DNA of 64,000 nt from Allobacillus halotolerans (GCF_018967645.1 NZ_JAHLZF010000006.1:62001-126000); one strand, 5' to 3'; shown: positions 37,154 through 46,569, numbered from the stretch's first letter. Numbers and translations are program-made. The notes: generated by a model not told the origin, from the letters alone.

Positions 37154-37318
37154 ATGCACGGATTCGGAGGATACAACAACTGCGGATGCCAAAATAACTT
37201 TGTAAGCCCAGCCGGATATGGAGGAAATAACTGTGGAAGCGGATATAACAACAACTTCGCGTTAATCGTCGTTCTATTTATTTTGCTAATCATTGTTGGT
37301 GCTGCGTTTTATTGCTAG
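37154..37318 (+). CDS. YjcZ family sporulation peptide
   Basis: A 54-residue peptide starting [20 protein letters not shown], Gly/Asn/Cys/Tyr-rich in its first 34 residues, then one hydrophobic helix [20 protein letters not shown]. This is the YjcZ family layout, whose members are made during sporulation. The ATG at 37154 follows GGAGGTG. It has its own terminator just downstream. Function inferred from family only. Confidence 0.88.
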   Translation: MHGFGGYNNCGCQNNFVSPAGYGGNNCGSGYNNNFALIVVLFILLIIVGAAFYC

Positions 37319-37351
37319 TTGAATGAACAAAACTTTGAATCTGAAAATATG

Positions 37352-37388
37352 AAAAACGCCGATCGTTTTCTAAAACGATCGGCGTTTT
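37352..37388. terminator. Terminator of the YjcZ peptide gene
   Basis: AAAACGCCGATCGTTTT with its complement, 4-base loop, followed by GT then mixed sequence; symmetrical, so it works both ways. Confidence 0.85.
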
Positions 37389-37445
37389 GTAATTTCACCC
37401 ATTAACTGAAGTTCCGTACTCTCTTTAGCGCTAGTAATTTGTTTA

Positions 37446-37550
37446 TTATCCGACAGATGAAGTGGCATCCAGTCGATTATTCTGATCAGCTATCTGCACC
37501 CATTTTCCATTTATAATTTTAGTTAAGATATCTCGATTATAAACCAACAC
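37446..37550 (-). CDS. Possible 34-residue ORF coupled to ktrD
   Basis: A GTG overlaps the ktrD TAG stop by one base (TAGTG) and opens a 34-codon frame starting (M)LVYNRDILTKIINGKWVQI and ending DATSSVG. There is no separate ribosome site, so it would depend on translational coupling. The composition is protein-like, but no family was recognised. It could equally be chance. Confidence 0.25.
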   Translation of the reverse strand: MLVYNRDILTKIINGKWVQIADQNNRLDATSSVG

Positions 37551-38914
37551 TAACCAATATTGATCTTTTCTTTCGGATAGCGATAAGATGATTCTTGACG
37601 GTCTCGATTAAGTGAGAAAAGAAAGGTTAAGATTCCAATTCTTCCGATGAACATCAAGGCCATTAATAATGTCTTACTTACATTCGACAAATCAGGTGTG
37701 ATCCCCATCGATAGACCTGTTGTTCCGAATGCCGATGTCACCTCAAAAATTATACTGATTAATGAAAAAGGCTCAATAACCCGTACGATCGTAACGACAA
37801 TAAATGTCATCAGCAATGCCAAAAATGTGACGACGACCGCTTTGAATAAGTCTTCCTCTTCAATTTCTCTTCCAAAGATTTTCAACCTGAACCGGCCTCT
37901 GGCAAACTGTAAAATAAAAATAATGACCAAAGCAAACGTGGTTGTTCGGATTCCCCCACCAACACTACTTGGCGAAGCACCAATAAACATCATTGAGGAT
38001 AAGAACAATTGAGTTTGTTCGGTAAACTCATTGATATCCAATGTCGTTAATCCAGAGCTTCTTGCGGTAGTCGACTGAAAGAGAGCATAAAATATCGTCT
38101 CGTGCCAGCTCTTATCTGCAAAGAAATGATTAAACTCTAATAGCAATACGACGACAAAGGAAAAACAGAGCAAAACAAAGTACGTTAACGAAGTCAATTT
38201 AGTAAATAATGAAAATCGTTTCATATTGCGTTCTTCTCTTGGTACTTGCAAATACTCTTTCACTTCGATTAATACTGGAAATCCGATTGCCCCAGAGATA
38301 ATTAATAACATAACAATGAACTGAATAAAATAATCATTTTGATAAGGTATGAGTGAAGCACCTGTAATATCAAAACCACCATTGGTCGTTGCACTGATTG
38401 CCGTAAAAAACCCATGATAAAAAGCTTCCCAGATGGAATCATAATACGTCATAAAATATGTGCCAAGGGTTAGGAAACCAATGAACTCGATGCCTAAAAT
38501 GACAAAAAACATTTCTTTGACTAAGCGAACAATCCCAGAGATAGACTTTGTGTTTGTATCTGTCATAATAAGGCGCCGTTCTTTAAAGCCTATTTTTTTA
38601 CCGAGGACGATCCAAATTAACGTACCCAATGCCATAACACCTAATCCACCAGTTTGGAGTGCAAGCGCAATCGCAAATATACCGAAGACGGAGAATGAAT
38701 CAGCTGTCGACACGACGGTCAACCCGGTAACACTTACTGCACTGGTAGCTGTAAAAACAACATCCATGAAACTTAGATCCGCACCCTCTTTTTGAGCAAT
38801 TGGCAGTGAAAGAAGCAATACGGTTACAGATACGGCAACGAAGTAATATATTGAAATAAGTTGTACAACTGTTAGTCTGTCTAATAATGATTTTTTTTGT
38901 TTAATTCGATTCAT
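37550..38914 (-). CDS. ktrD: Ktr potassium uptake membrane subunit KtrD
   Basis: A 454-residue ion-conducting subunit of the SKT superfamily (KtrB/KtrD/TrkH). It contains four repeated membrane-pore-membrane units with pore-loop sequences near TSAVSVTGLTVV, SATTNGGFD, TARSSGLTTLD and TSAFGTTGLSMG. Together with KtrC (19417-20082) it forms a Na+-dependent K+ uptake channel for osmotic adjustment. The start is ATG 38914 after AAAGGAG (8 bases); the frame opens 27 bases earlier without a ribosome site. Stand-alone gene, as ktrD is in B. subtilis. Confidence 0.92.
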   Translation of the reverse strand: MNRIKQKKSLLDRLTVVQLISIYYFVAVSVTVLLLSLPIAQKEGADLSFMDVVFTATSAVSVTGLTVVSTADSFSVFGIFAIALALQTGGLGVMALGTLIWIVLGKKIGFKERRLIMTDTNTKSISGIVRLVKEMFFVILGIEFIGFLTLGTYFMTYYDSIWEAFYHGFFTAISATTNGGFDITGASLIPYQNDYFIQFIVMLLIISGAIGFPVLIEVKEYLQVPREERNMKRFSLFTKLTSLTYFVLLCFSFVVVLLLEFNHFFADKSWHETIFYALFQSTTARSSGLTTLDINEFTEQTQLFLSSMMFIGASPSSVGGGIRTTTFALVIIFILQFARGRFRLKIFGREIEEEDLFKAVVVTFLALLMTFIVVTIVRVIEPFSLISIIFEVTSAFGTTGLSMGITPDLSNVSKTLLMALMFIGRIGILTFLFSLNRDRQESSYRYPKEKINIG

Positions 38915-39008
38915 GATACGTTCTCCTTTTACCGGCATCAACCCTTTGCATGCTAAAGAATGAACTTCAACAGATTCATTCTAGCGGGCGTTTATACAAA
39001 TAGGACAA

Positions 39009-39045
39009 AAAACCCTAACTGGATCTTTCCTCCAGATTAGGGATT
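39009..39045 (-). terminator. Terminator of the YwpF-like gene
   Basis: CCCTAACTGGA pairs with TCCAGATTAGGG (one bulged T), followed on the minus strand by GTTTTTTG. It overlaps the stop codon of the gene by one or two bases. Confidence 0.75.
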
Positions 39046-39469
39046 ATAAAATGCTCTCTTGATTTTTTTCTTTGAATTTAATCAATAATTGTTCACCTTG
39101 ATAGCCGGCTTCTATTAAATCTTGTAACGTTTGCTCAACTAATTCACGCTCACGATTGACCATATTGCCGATGATGATGACGCTGATGTTATCATCCACT
39201 TCCTCAATCGCTTCCACTTTCCCAACTAGTGTCGCTTTCGGGTTTTCAGTCTTCGTGATTCGGACTTGAAAAACAATTTCACGATTCTTGTCCAGCTTAC
39301 TTCTGAAAAAGTCTTCATAAGATTTAGGCATATAGCCTTCCACTAGCCAACGATCTCTATCGATTTCACGGTCAATGATCAAGCCTTCATAAAACTCAAT
39401 TTCTTTATTTTGAAGCTCGTCGCCTAGTTTTTCCAATGTTGTAAGGGAGATTAATTTAAATGTTTTCAT
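39044..39469 (-). CDS. YwpF-like family protein
   Basis: A 141-residue soluble protein starting MKTFKLISLTTLEKLGDELQ, with strand-rich middle (EFYEGLIIDREIDRDRWLVE) and a helical end LVEQTLQDLIEAGYQ. The N-terminus and length match the YwpF family of Bacillus as I remember it; this is a moderate-confidence call. The ATG at 39469 has AGGAAAGGAAG upstream. Function unknown. It lies between the HD protein and ktrD on the minus strand, with its own terminator. Confidence 0.6.
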   Translation of the reverse strand: MKTFKLISLTTLEKLGDELQNKEIEFYEGLIIDREIDRDRWLVEGYMPKSYEDFFRSKLDKNREIVFQVRITKTENPKATLVGKVEAIEEVDDNISVIIIGNMVNRERELVEQTLQDLIEAGYQGEQLLIKFKEKNQESIL

Positions 39470-39537
39470 GCAATCTTCCTTTCCTCAAATTAACCTCATT
39501 ATATAAGATACGATGGGAATAGAAAAGCTTTTATTGG

Positions 39538-40065
39538 TTAGATTGCACTTTTATTGTTTGCTGTCTGAACTTTTTTGTCGATGATTGCTAATCGCTCGAT
39601 TGCTTCTTCTCTCTCCATTTTCAAATAATGATGTCCACCTTTTGGCAACTCATCTATTTCATCCGCTTCATAAATGATTTGTTGTAGGGGTGTACGAAAT
39701 TCCTTTACAGAAAACGGTAAATAAGAGTCGGTGTGTAATAATATTGCAATTGCAATCTCTTTGGCCTTTACTCTGTTCTCCCCTAATCGAATCAATAATT
39801 TATGAGCTCGTTCTGCCCCTTTAATTGCATGGATATCGTGTTTTCGATATTCTTCATAATCCCATTTTCCTTCTCTATACCACTCAAAATGACCCATATC
39901 ATGTAGTAATGCGGCCTTCGTGGCAAGTTCTGGATTTTCTTCTCGTTCGGTTGCAAGGCGGCAGGCAATTTCTGTTACCTTAACAGCATGATGAACACCT
40001 GAACGTCTCAAATACTTTTGAGTGATTGGATGTTTAAAAATATCGACTAGCGTAACATAGCCCAT
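39538..40065 (-). CDS. HD-domain phosphohydrolase
   Basis: About 175 residues of an HD-superfamily metal hydrolase. The motif order is His-26 region (HHAVKVTEIA), LLHDMGHFEWY with the paired His-Asp, and a later ILLHTDSYLP Asp. Such small stand-alone HD proteins hydrolyse phosphomonoesters or nucleotides; the substrate is not evident. Two ATGs lie near AGGAGG: the one at 40071 is only 2 bases away and the one at 40065 is 8, so the latter is chosen. It is divergent from the chemoreceptor gene. Confidence 0.8.
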   Translation of the reverse strand: MGYVTLVDIFKHPITQKYLRRSGVHHAVKVTEIACRLATEREENPELATKAALLHDMGHFEWYREGKWDYEEYRKHDIHAIKGAERAHKLLIRLGENRVKAKEIAIAILLHTDSYLPFSVKEFRTPLQQIIYEADEIDELPKGGHHYLKMEREEAIERLAIIDKKVQTANNKSAI

Positions 40066-40219
40066 TGGCATCTCCTCCTAATTTTAAACATTAATATACC
40101 ATAATTTAATGACGCTGGCGATTTTTCCTAAACTAAATGATTCTCTAGTCGAATTCATTTACTTTTCCCTAAAATAACTTGATAAATTTTCAAAAATTCC
40201 TATTTATTTTTTTAAACAA

Positions 40220-40227
40220 ACCGATAT
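40220..40227 (+). promoter_or_regulatory. Sigma-D-like -10 element before the chemoreceptor
   Basis: ACCGATAT differs at one base from the sigma-D (flagellar/chemotaxis) -10 box GCCGATAT and is 35 bases before the ATG. The TAAA -35 is not clearly present at the expected spacing. Confidence 0.5.
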
Positions 40228-40261
40228 ATAGAGTAAATACTGTTTTTTTGGAGGTGAAAAT

Positions 40262-41734
40262 ATGGAAAATACGGCTCAAACAATCGTCTCAGATACACTC
40301 CACTTAAAGAACCGATTATCCATTATTTTTCTATTTGTCACTATGGTGCTTGGCACAGGTGTGACTTATTTAATTGGACAAACGAAACTCGTTATTCTAA
40401 CCATTTTGATTGGCAGCCTAATTACCTTATTACTCGTCACAACTCTCGTCTATCTCAGAAAGCTATCTAACGTTGTACCTTACATACTGATCTCAGGGAT
40501 TGCTATGATTATCGGAACAATTTTAATTCTCGCAACAACATCAGGACAAACAGCCGCTTTGATTTATTTTTTATTGATCACTAGTTCTTTCTATTTATCT
40601 TTACCCGTTTTCTTATTTGGTTTCACACTAAGTATTGGATTATTCATAACGTTTATCTATATACATGGGGAGACTTATTTATTCGACTATGCAACATCGT
40701 TATTGATTTTTACACTGACAAGCGTTGTCTTGCTGTTACAGCTTGTCATTACATCTCGAAATCAAAAAACATTGGAAGAACTCCAAGCCAGTAATGAACA
40801 AGCATTCCAGAAGGAACAAAAACAAAATCAACTCATTGAGCAACAGACGAAAACAATCCAACAAAGTATGGACGGGATTGAATGGCAATCCAACACCCAA
40901 AAAGATTCGTTAAATGAAATGAACCGAGCCATCCAAGAAATTGCAACAGGTACTGAATCACAAGCAGGAACAATTTCCGATATTCACCAGTCCATTGGTA
41001 CAACTTCGATGTTATTAGAAAAAATGGTTGGTGATTTAGATCGCATTGAGGCGGAAACAGATGAAACGAAAACGAAAGCTGAAAAGGGTAAAATCGAATC
41101 ATTTGAACTCGTTGATGAAATGAGAACTTTCCAAGCAAGTGTTGGAGAAATGAAGGCGGCTTTTAACGAATTAAGTGATAAAGTGGATTCATCTGTATCA
41201 TTTATTCAATCTATTCAAGATATTACTGAACAAACAAGCTTGCTTTCATTAAACGCTTCGATTGAAGCAGCTCGTGCAGGTGAGCATGGTAGAGGGTTTG
41301 CTGTTGTTGCAGAAGAAATTCGTAAGCTGGCAGATCATACAGAGCAAACGGCTAAACAAATTTCAAACAACTTAACAAGTATGAGGGCTTCCAATGAAAC
41401 AACCGATCGACAAATCCATGATATTGATAAGCAAATGAAAGAACACATCGAGTCCATTACTGAGAATAGTGAGTTATTCGGTTCATTTTCTGAAAATGCC
41501 AATACATTGATGGACCAAATGAAAAGCTTTAGACAATTAGCCGATGAAGTCAATGATCATGCAAGACTCATCGAAGATTCCATGAATGATTTCTCATCAA
41601 CTGTAGAGCAATCGACTGCTTCTGTGGAAGAGATTAGTGCTACCGTTCAAAATCAAGCGAACCAGAACGAAGAGTTACACGGAGAGATCAAGCGCACGAC
41701 ACAAGCTTTACACGAATTGAATCAACGTGCTTAG
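40262..41734 (+). CDS. Methyl-accepting chemotaxis-type receptor, six-helix sensor
   Basis: A 490-residue protein. The first 170 residues form about six membrane helices with almost no extracellular part and no HAMP domain; a coiled coil then leads into the cytoplasmic signalling domain (about 215-490). The tip matches the strict MCP consensus: [28 protein letters not shown] with EEIRKLAD after it. It would bind CheA/CheW and sense membrane or energy state rather than a ligand outside, which is inferred from the layout. The ATG at 40262 follows GGAGGTGAAA, and a sigma-D-like element lies upstream. Confidence 0.9.
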   Translation: MENTAQTIVSDTLHLKNRLSIIFLFVTMVLGTGVTYLIGQTKLVILTILIGSLITLLLVTTLVYLRKLSNVVPYILISGIAMIIGTILILATTSGQTAALIYFLLITSSFYLSLPVFLFGFTLSIGLFITFIYIHGETYLFDYATSLLIFTLTSVVLLLQLVITSRNQKTLEELQASNEQAFQKEQKQNQLIEQQTKTIQQSMDGIEWQSNTQKDSLNEMNRAIQEIATGTESQAGTISDIHQSIGTTSMLLEKMVGDLDRIEAETDETKTKAEKGKIESFELVDEMRTFQASVGEMKAAFNELSDKVDSSVSFIQSIQDITEQTSLLSLNASIEAARAGEHGRGFAVVAEEIRKLADHTEQTAKQISNNLTSMRASNETTDRQIHDIDKQMKEHIESITENSELFGSFSENANTLMDQMKSFRQLADEVNDHARLIEDSMNDFSSTVEQSTASVEEISATVQNQANQNEELHGEIKRTTQALHELNQRA

Positions 41735-41804
41735 CAGGAGAACTTAAAAGAGAGCTAAGACAAAAGAGATATTGAAGTGTTTTGACGGATCACCAATCAA
41801 ACAA

Positions 41805-41847
41805 AAAGCCCGAACGATTTATTTTACGCATAAATCATTCGGGCTTT
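41805..41847. terminator. Bidirectional terminator between chemoreceptor and acylase
   Basis: AAAGCCCGAACGATTTAT with its complement (one mismatch), 7-base loop. It shares the AAAGCCCGAACGAT arm with the terminator at 15297-15339. Confidence 0.8.
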
Positions 41848-41888
41848 AATTTCTTTTATGAAATTTTGTTGCATACTATCGAATTGTT

Positions 41889-44291
41889 CTACTTAGGCTC
41901 CAATGTAAGTTGATCACCTGAGTAATTATCGATCCTCGTCTCATGATAATTGCCTTTAATCCAATCATCTAATTGATTCTGATAATAATCACTTCGGTAA
42001 TGCTCTGATTGGCCAGGACCCACAATATGATAGCCTGAATTTGGATCAGCTAAATCGTTCACGAATCGCCAGCCTGCTCCATGGTTAACTATCCCATCTT
42101 CTTTTCCTCTTGCTGCCATAACAGTGACTCCACTTCCACCGAGTGGTTGTGGTGGATCAGGATTGAAAAATCGTTCTAAGAAGGAAATGCCAGAAAGATT
42201 ATGTGCAAAATAGATCTGGTGATAGTCTCCCCATTTCCACTCATTCAAACTTTCACCATATTCATCTGTAAGATATTGAATGGTTTCGCTGAAAGAATTG
42301 GAAAGCAATTGATCCAATCCTCCATTTTGCTCAATCCAATGTAACTCTTCTCCATCATAAGACTGAAGAATCAGTTGGTCTGTTGTTTGGCCCATTCCCT
42401 TGAACATTGATCGTACTTCTTCAGGAATTTCATCAGCGTATAAATTTTCTTCGATTTTTTTCAACATTGTATGGAATATAAGTGGACCCGCTTCATCTTT
42501 ATGATCTTCAAAGTCCCAATCGGCTAATATTTTGATCGCTTGCTCTTCCGCCGGCGAATCAGCTTGGTCGCCAAGAACATCTAAAAATATGGGAACAAAT
42601 AACTCTGCTTGTTTATTTTTCTGATCCATTTGAAGTTCCATCATATCTTCTGCAGTCAAATCATCCTTTGATGCTAAATACTCCTCAATACGTGAATAAC
42701 GGTAAGGCTGTGCCCATACATGACTAATATGATATGGATACGAATCATCAATGACTTTGTTGTTTGCTGTTGCAATGAAGTTTTTATCCGGATTTACTAC
42801 TGTTGGGAGTTCATCAAATGGGATGAATTCATCTAATGTGTACTGGCTATCCCAACCAGGCATCGGCAATAGGGCATCATCTGGGTTTTCATAGATTGGT
42901 ATTTTGCCATTTGCCTTATAAGCAATCGTTCCATCCTTAGAAGCAAACATAAAGTTTTGGGCTGGTGCATGAAACCCTTCTAAAGCTTTCTCAAATTCTT
43001 TCCAGTTGGTTGCCTGGTTAAACTCCAATAAAGCTTTCAACTCTGTTGTAGCTTCTAGAGCTGTCCAATCAACCGACAACACAGTATCTCCTTCTATTTC
43101 TTCGACTCCATTGGCAAACTCTGATATGACCGGCCCGTGAATGGTTTCAGTTACTTCATAGTCGATTGATTCTTGACCATCAACGTGAATGGTTTCCGTA
43201 ATGACGTCCGCCTCATACCACTCCCCGTCATACTCAAATTTTGCTGGGTCATTTTCATGTCTTCGCTCCAAATATAACTGCTGTACATCAGGGCCAACAT
43301 TTGTAACTCCCCATGCAACATGGTCATTATGCCCTAGGATGATACCTGGCACTCCTGCGAATATAACGCCAGAAACATTATAGTTAGGTGACTCTAAATG
43401 ACTTTGATACCAAATGGAAGGTGTCGATAAACCTAAATGCGGATCATCTGATAATAATGGCGAACCGGATTTCGTCTTTTCCCCACTCACTGCCCAGTTA
43501 TTACTTCCATTGAACTCATGTGGCATAACTGCTTTCGAGAGACTGGCAGTCACATCGACGTATTCTTCTTCCAAAATATTAGTCGGTCCATTTTCAGGGT
43601 AAGTCGGAAATAGTTCATAAGCGACTTCTTCATCGAAATGGTTCATCAAATAATAATTAAATGCTTGCCGTTCCCAATGCCCACCTAAATCGAAGGCCAT
43701 GAATTTTCCAATTGTCAGTGAGTCCAATGGCGTCCACTCGCTAATTTCACTCAGACCTGCTAATTTAAATTCAGCAGGCATAGAATTATTCGTTTCCATT
43801 TGTTCGATATATGCATTTACTCCATCTGCATATGCTTGTAATACATTCAGTGATTCTTCATCATATATTTCTAATGATTTCTCTGCAGCTCTCCGCAAGC
43901 CTAATGTCCGAAAATATTTATCCTGCTCAACCATACTTTCACCAATGACTTCGCTTAACTGTCCAGATGCTTGCCTTCTCGATAGTTCCATCTGAAAGAT
44001 TCGATCCTGTGCTGTTATGTAGCCTTGAGCATAGAATAAATCTAAATCATTTGTTGCTTGAATATGTGGGACGCCCACCTCATCATATACAACCGTCACT
44101 TCCTCTTCCAGACCATTCAGTGAAACTGTCCCTTCTGTCTGTGCGAGTGACCGATCGATGTAAGCGTTTACGTAAATTAGCAAACCGATTATGATGACAG
44201 CTAGAATCGCCAAAATGATGAGTGTCCATTTTAACCACTTATTCATCTTTTTCTTTTGGTCCATTGACTCTAATTGAATCGCATGTTTCAT
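41889..44291 (-). CDS. Penicillin-acylase family N-terminal nucleophile hydrolase
   Basis: An 800-residue Ntn hydrolase of the penicillin acylase/acyl-homoserine-lactone acylase family, anchored by an N-terminal membrane helix (about 20-42). The predicted self-cleavage point is before Ser263 in FNGSNNWAVSG, giving an alpha chain of about 200 residues and a beta chain of about 540. The stretch SGSPLLSDDPHLGLSTPS is typical. It would hydrolyse amide bonds to an acyl group outside the membrane: a beta-lactam side chain, an AHL or a similar compound. The ATG at 44291 follows AAGGGGG. A cre-like sequence lies inside its 5' end (44159-44172). Confidence 0.88.
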   Translation of the reverse strand: MKHAIQLESMDQKKKMNKWLKWTLIILAILAVIIIGLLIYVNAYIDRSLAQTEGTVSLNGLEEEVTVVYDEVGVPHIQATNDLDLFYAQGYITAQDRIFQMELSRRQASGQLSEVIGESMVEQDKYFRTLGLRRAAEKSLEIYDEESLNVLQAYADGVNAYIEQMETNNSMPAEFKLAGLSEISEWTPLDSLTIGKFMAFDLGGHWERQAFNYYLMNHFDEEVAYELFPTYPENGPTNILEEEYVDVTASLSKAVMPHEFNGSNNWAVSGEKTKSGSPLLSDDPHLGLSTPSIWYQSHLESPNYNVSGVIFAGVPGIILGHNDHVAWGVTNVGPDVQQLYLERRHENDPAKFEYDGEWYEADVITETIHVDGQESIDYEVTETIHGPVISEFANGVEEIEGDTVLSVDWTALEATTELKALLEFNQATNWKEFEKALEGFHAPAQNFMFASKDGTIAYKANGKIPIYENPDDALLPMPGWDSQYTLDEFIPFDELPTVVNPDKNFIATANNKVIDDSYPYHISHVWAQPYRYSRIEEYLASKDDLTAEDMMELQMDQKNKQAELFVPIFLDVLGDQADSPAEEQAIKILADWDFEDHKDEAGPLIFHTMLKKIEENLYADEIPEEVRSMFKGMGQTTDQLILQSYDGEELHWIEQNGGLDQLLSNSFSETIQYLTDEYGESLNEWKWGDYHQIYFAHNLSGISFLERFFNPDPPQPLGGSGVTVMAARGKEDGIVNHGAGWRFVNDLADPNSGYHIVGPGQSEHYRSDYYQNQLDDWIKGNYHETRIDNYSGDQLTLEPK

Positions 44292-44377
44292 AGCCTTTCC
44301 CCCTTTAATCTTATATAGATATAATATTACAAAAATTCTATCTAATTAACAAATTTTTGTACTTTTGAGGAATTGCA

Positions 44378-44406
44378 TTTACTCACCACCTTCCCCTCTA
44401 TATAAT
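44378..44406 (+). promoter_or_regulatory. Promoter of the 217-residue membrane-anchored protein gene
   Basis: TTTACT at 44378-44383 and TATAAT at 44401-44406 with 17 bases between, about 48 bases before the TTG start. Confidence 0.65.
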
Positions 44407-44453
44407 AGATAGCGGAAGAGTAATATTACTCTCAAGAAAACTGAGGTGATGAA

Positions 44454-45107
44454 TTGAGTAATAAAAATAAGGTTTTTTTAGTAATCGGTATCTTCTTGCT
44501 AGGATTAATTATTTTAATCGTCGCAGCTACTTATTTCGGACTACAAAAAGATCCTGAACATACAAAAAAGGTTAGAGAGGAAGCTACTGATTATTTAGAT
44601 AAACATTTTACGGATGAAATGGAAATCGTTGACGTCATGTATGATAATGCTTCTATTTATGAACAATTCTCTTATGCAGCGATTGTACAGCCGGTCAAAG
44701 ATCCAGATTTCCAATTCTTAGTTTATTCTCATCTAGAAACAGGTGAATACACGGACAGTTACGTTGCTGAAGTATGGGAAGAAGAATTAGAAGATTTCTT
44801 AATGCCTCGTTTGAAGGAAAGCTTTGGGAAGGACGTTATTAAAGAATTGTGGATGACATATCCAAAAGACGTAGGTGAGCAACTGAATATATCCCACGAT
44901 GATATCCCTTCATTAAAGGGACAAGATACAGGCGTAGTTATTCGTCTCACTCTTTCCAGAGGAGAAAAGGATAACGATGAAGATGCGTTGGAACAAATCA
45001 TAGACGAAATGAAAGATGAATTATCTATTAAACGCGGTCACTTTACGTTATCGTTTTCAGAGCAAGCTTTATTCTTTAAAGATAAAAATATCAACAAAGA
45101 TTTTTAA
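44454..45107 (+). CDS. Uncharacterised membrane-anchored protein
   Basis: A 217-residue protein with one N-terminal membrane helix (about 7-29, VFLVIGIFLLGLIILIVAAT) and an acidic exterior domain (30-217) with mixed helix/strand character. The start is TTG at 44454, 6 bases after GAGGTG. A consensus-like promoter precedes it and a terminator follows, so it is transcribed alone. I do not recognise a family. Codon use is like its neighbours. It is divergent from the acylase gene. Confidence 0.65.
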   Translation: MSNKNKVFLVIGIFLLGLIILIVAATYFGLQKDPEHTKKVREEATDYLDKHFTDEMEIVDVMYDNASIYEQFSYAAIVQPVKDPDFQFLVYSHLETGEYTDSYVAEVWEEELEDFLMPRLKESFGKDVIKELWMTYPKDVGEQLNISHDDIPSLKGQDTGVVIRLTLSRGEKDNDEDALEQIIDEMKDELSIKRGHFTLSFSEQALFFKDKNINKDF

Positions 45108-45148
45108 TATTGATCTTCCATCAAATCATTTAATCTATCGCAACAGAA

Positions 45149-45184
45149 ACCCCAGTTGGAAAGGGTAGCTTATCCAACTGGGGT
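45149..45184. terminator. Terminator after the 217-residue protein gene
   Basis: ACCCCAGTTGG pairs with CCAACTGGGGT, 14-base loop. It resembles the terminators at 33381 and 56097. Confidence 0.75.
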
Positions 45185-45269
45185 ATATTTTTGGTGAATT
45201 TCGTTGATTTCTTCAAGTATGGTCAACTTGTACATAAGCCGTTTAAAACGAAAACTCATGCTACAATTC

Positions 45270-45746
45270 TTATAGATATTTCTTGATGTCTGCTTCGATT
45301 TTTTCTGGCTTTGTTTGAGGCGAGTATCTTTCAACGACTTTTCCTTCACGATTCACTAAAAACTTCGTGAAATTCCATTTGATTTCGCCACCAAGCATTC
45401 CTTTCTTTTCTTCCGTTAGATAGTGAAATAATGGATGTTGTTCTTTACCTTTCACATTTGTCTTCGTGTGCATCGGAAATGATACACCATAATTCGTTTG
45501 GCAAAAATTCAGGATCTCATCTTGATCTTCAAATTCTTGATTCATAAATTGATCACTTGGAAATCCAAGGATGACGAAACCTTGATCTTGATAAGTTTCA
45601 TATAACTTTTGCAGGCCCTCAAATTGATTCGTAAAGCCACATTTACTTGCTGTATTAACGATTAACATCACTTGATTCGAATAGTTCTCTAAAGTTGTGG
45701 TCTCACCGCTCATTTTTTCAACGGAAAAATCATACACTGTATTCAC
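45270..45746 (-). CDS. bsaA: Glutathione peroxidase-family thiol peroxidase
   Basis: A 158-residue thioredoxin-fold peroxidase. The active Cys36 is in NTASKCGFT; Gln in FPSDQF and Trp-Asn in KWNFTKF complete the catalytic set. Bacterial Cys-type members reduce peroxides with thioredoxin or bacillithiol-type donors rather than glutathione. The start is GTG at 45746 with GGAGG 9 bases upstream. Stand-alone gene. Confidence 0.93.
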   Translation of the reverse strand: MNTVYDFSVEKMSGETTTLENYSNQVMLIVNTASKCGFTNQFEGLQKLYETYQDQGFVILGFPSDQFMNQEFEDQDEILNFCQTNYGVSFPMHTKTNVKGKEQHPLFHYLTEEKKGMLGGEIKWNFTKFLVNREGKVVERYSPQTKPEKIEADIKKYL

Positions 45747-45872
45747 GATTCTAAACCTCCATTGTTATGACTTCTACAGTTAATTATACGTACATGCCAT
45801 CGACGAAACAAATATTCTAATCCATTTTTCTAAGAGGTTCTTATTTGAACGGTACCTATAATAGGTATAAAA

Positions 45873-45900
45873 AATATCCCTTTGCTGGGAAAGGGATATT
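45873..45900 (-). terminator. Terminator of thiT
   Basis: AATATCCCTTT pairs with AAAGGGATATT, 6-base loop. On the minus strand a T-run follows, a few bases past the thiT stop. Confidence 0.8.
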
Positions 45901-45907
45901 CTGTCAT

Positions 45908-46477
45908 TTAGCTTGTGCGTACTACAAGTTGTGGTCTGGATATAACGAGCATAATGATGATGATAGCAGATAAAATAAAACCTGGAATTAAATAGGTTGA
46001 ATTATATACTAATGAGTAAAGCCATACGGGTTGATCTTCCGGCGCAAAATGAGCAAAGAAGATTACCCCTGCTAAATAGTGTGCGATAAACCGAATAGCC
46101 ATGCCAATAAATGTCCCGAGAATAATTAACATAGACACTTTTGTATGATCATTATTACTTAGGCCTTTCCTGATGCCGCTAGCAAACACACCGGCAACCC
46201 CAAGTCCAACGAAGGCAACAATGTAATCCAATAATCCTTGTAACCAATGGACTACTGTTCCTCCAAATAATAAATCCAATACGCCAAAGATTAATCCGGA
46301 GGCAAGTCCTGCTTTTAACCCCCAACGGAATGCAATAATAAAAACCGGGATCATCGCAAATGATACCGATCCACCCTGAGGCCAAATGGTAAATTGCAAT
46401 CCTGGTATCGTGTCGAGCAGAAACGCTAACGTAGTTAAGATCGCGATTTCCACTAACATCAATGTTTTATGATTCAT
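45908..46477 (-). CDS. thiT: Thiamine ECF transporter substrate-binding protein ThiT
   Basis: A 189-residue, six-helix S-component of an energy-coupling-factor transporter (YuaJ/ThiT family) that binds thiamine and imports it with the shared ECF module, not in this window. Typical stretches are LDTIPGLQFTIWPQGGSVS and FGVLDLLFGGTVVHWLQGLLDYIVAF. The true start is the ATG at 46477 after GGGAGGAA. The frame is open further upstream, but that part is riboswitch RNA. Control by the TPP riboswitch just upstream confirms the substrate. Confidence 0.95.
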   Translation of the reverse strand: MNHKTLMLVEIAILTTLAFLLDTIPGLQFTIWPQGGSVSFAMIPVFIIAFRWGLKAGLASGLIFGVLDLLFGGTVVHWLQGLLDYIVAFVGLGVAGVFASGIRKGLSNNDHTKVSMLIILGTFIGMAIRFIAHYLAGVIFFAHFAPEDQPVWLYSLVYNSTYLIPGFILSAIIIIMLVISRPQLVVRTS

Positions 46478-46514
46478 AATAATTCCTCCCCTTCTGTTTC
46501 TCTTTTTAGACAAC

Positions 46515-46562
46515 AAAAAAAGCAATCCTAGGGAGGCTTCATTATGGGTCACCCAGCATTGC
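46515..46562 (-). terminator. Riboswitch-controlled terminator before thiT
   Basis: GCAAT at 46522-46526 pairs with ATTGC at 46558-46562, with an inner GGG/CCC pairing. On the minus strand seven T residues follow (46521-46515). An alternative GGCTTCA/TGAAGCC pairing overlaps it, the expected anti-terminator. Confidence 0.7.
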
Positions 46563-46569
46563 ACCATTG

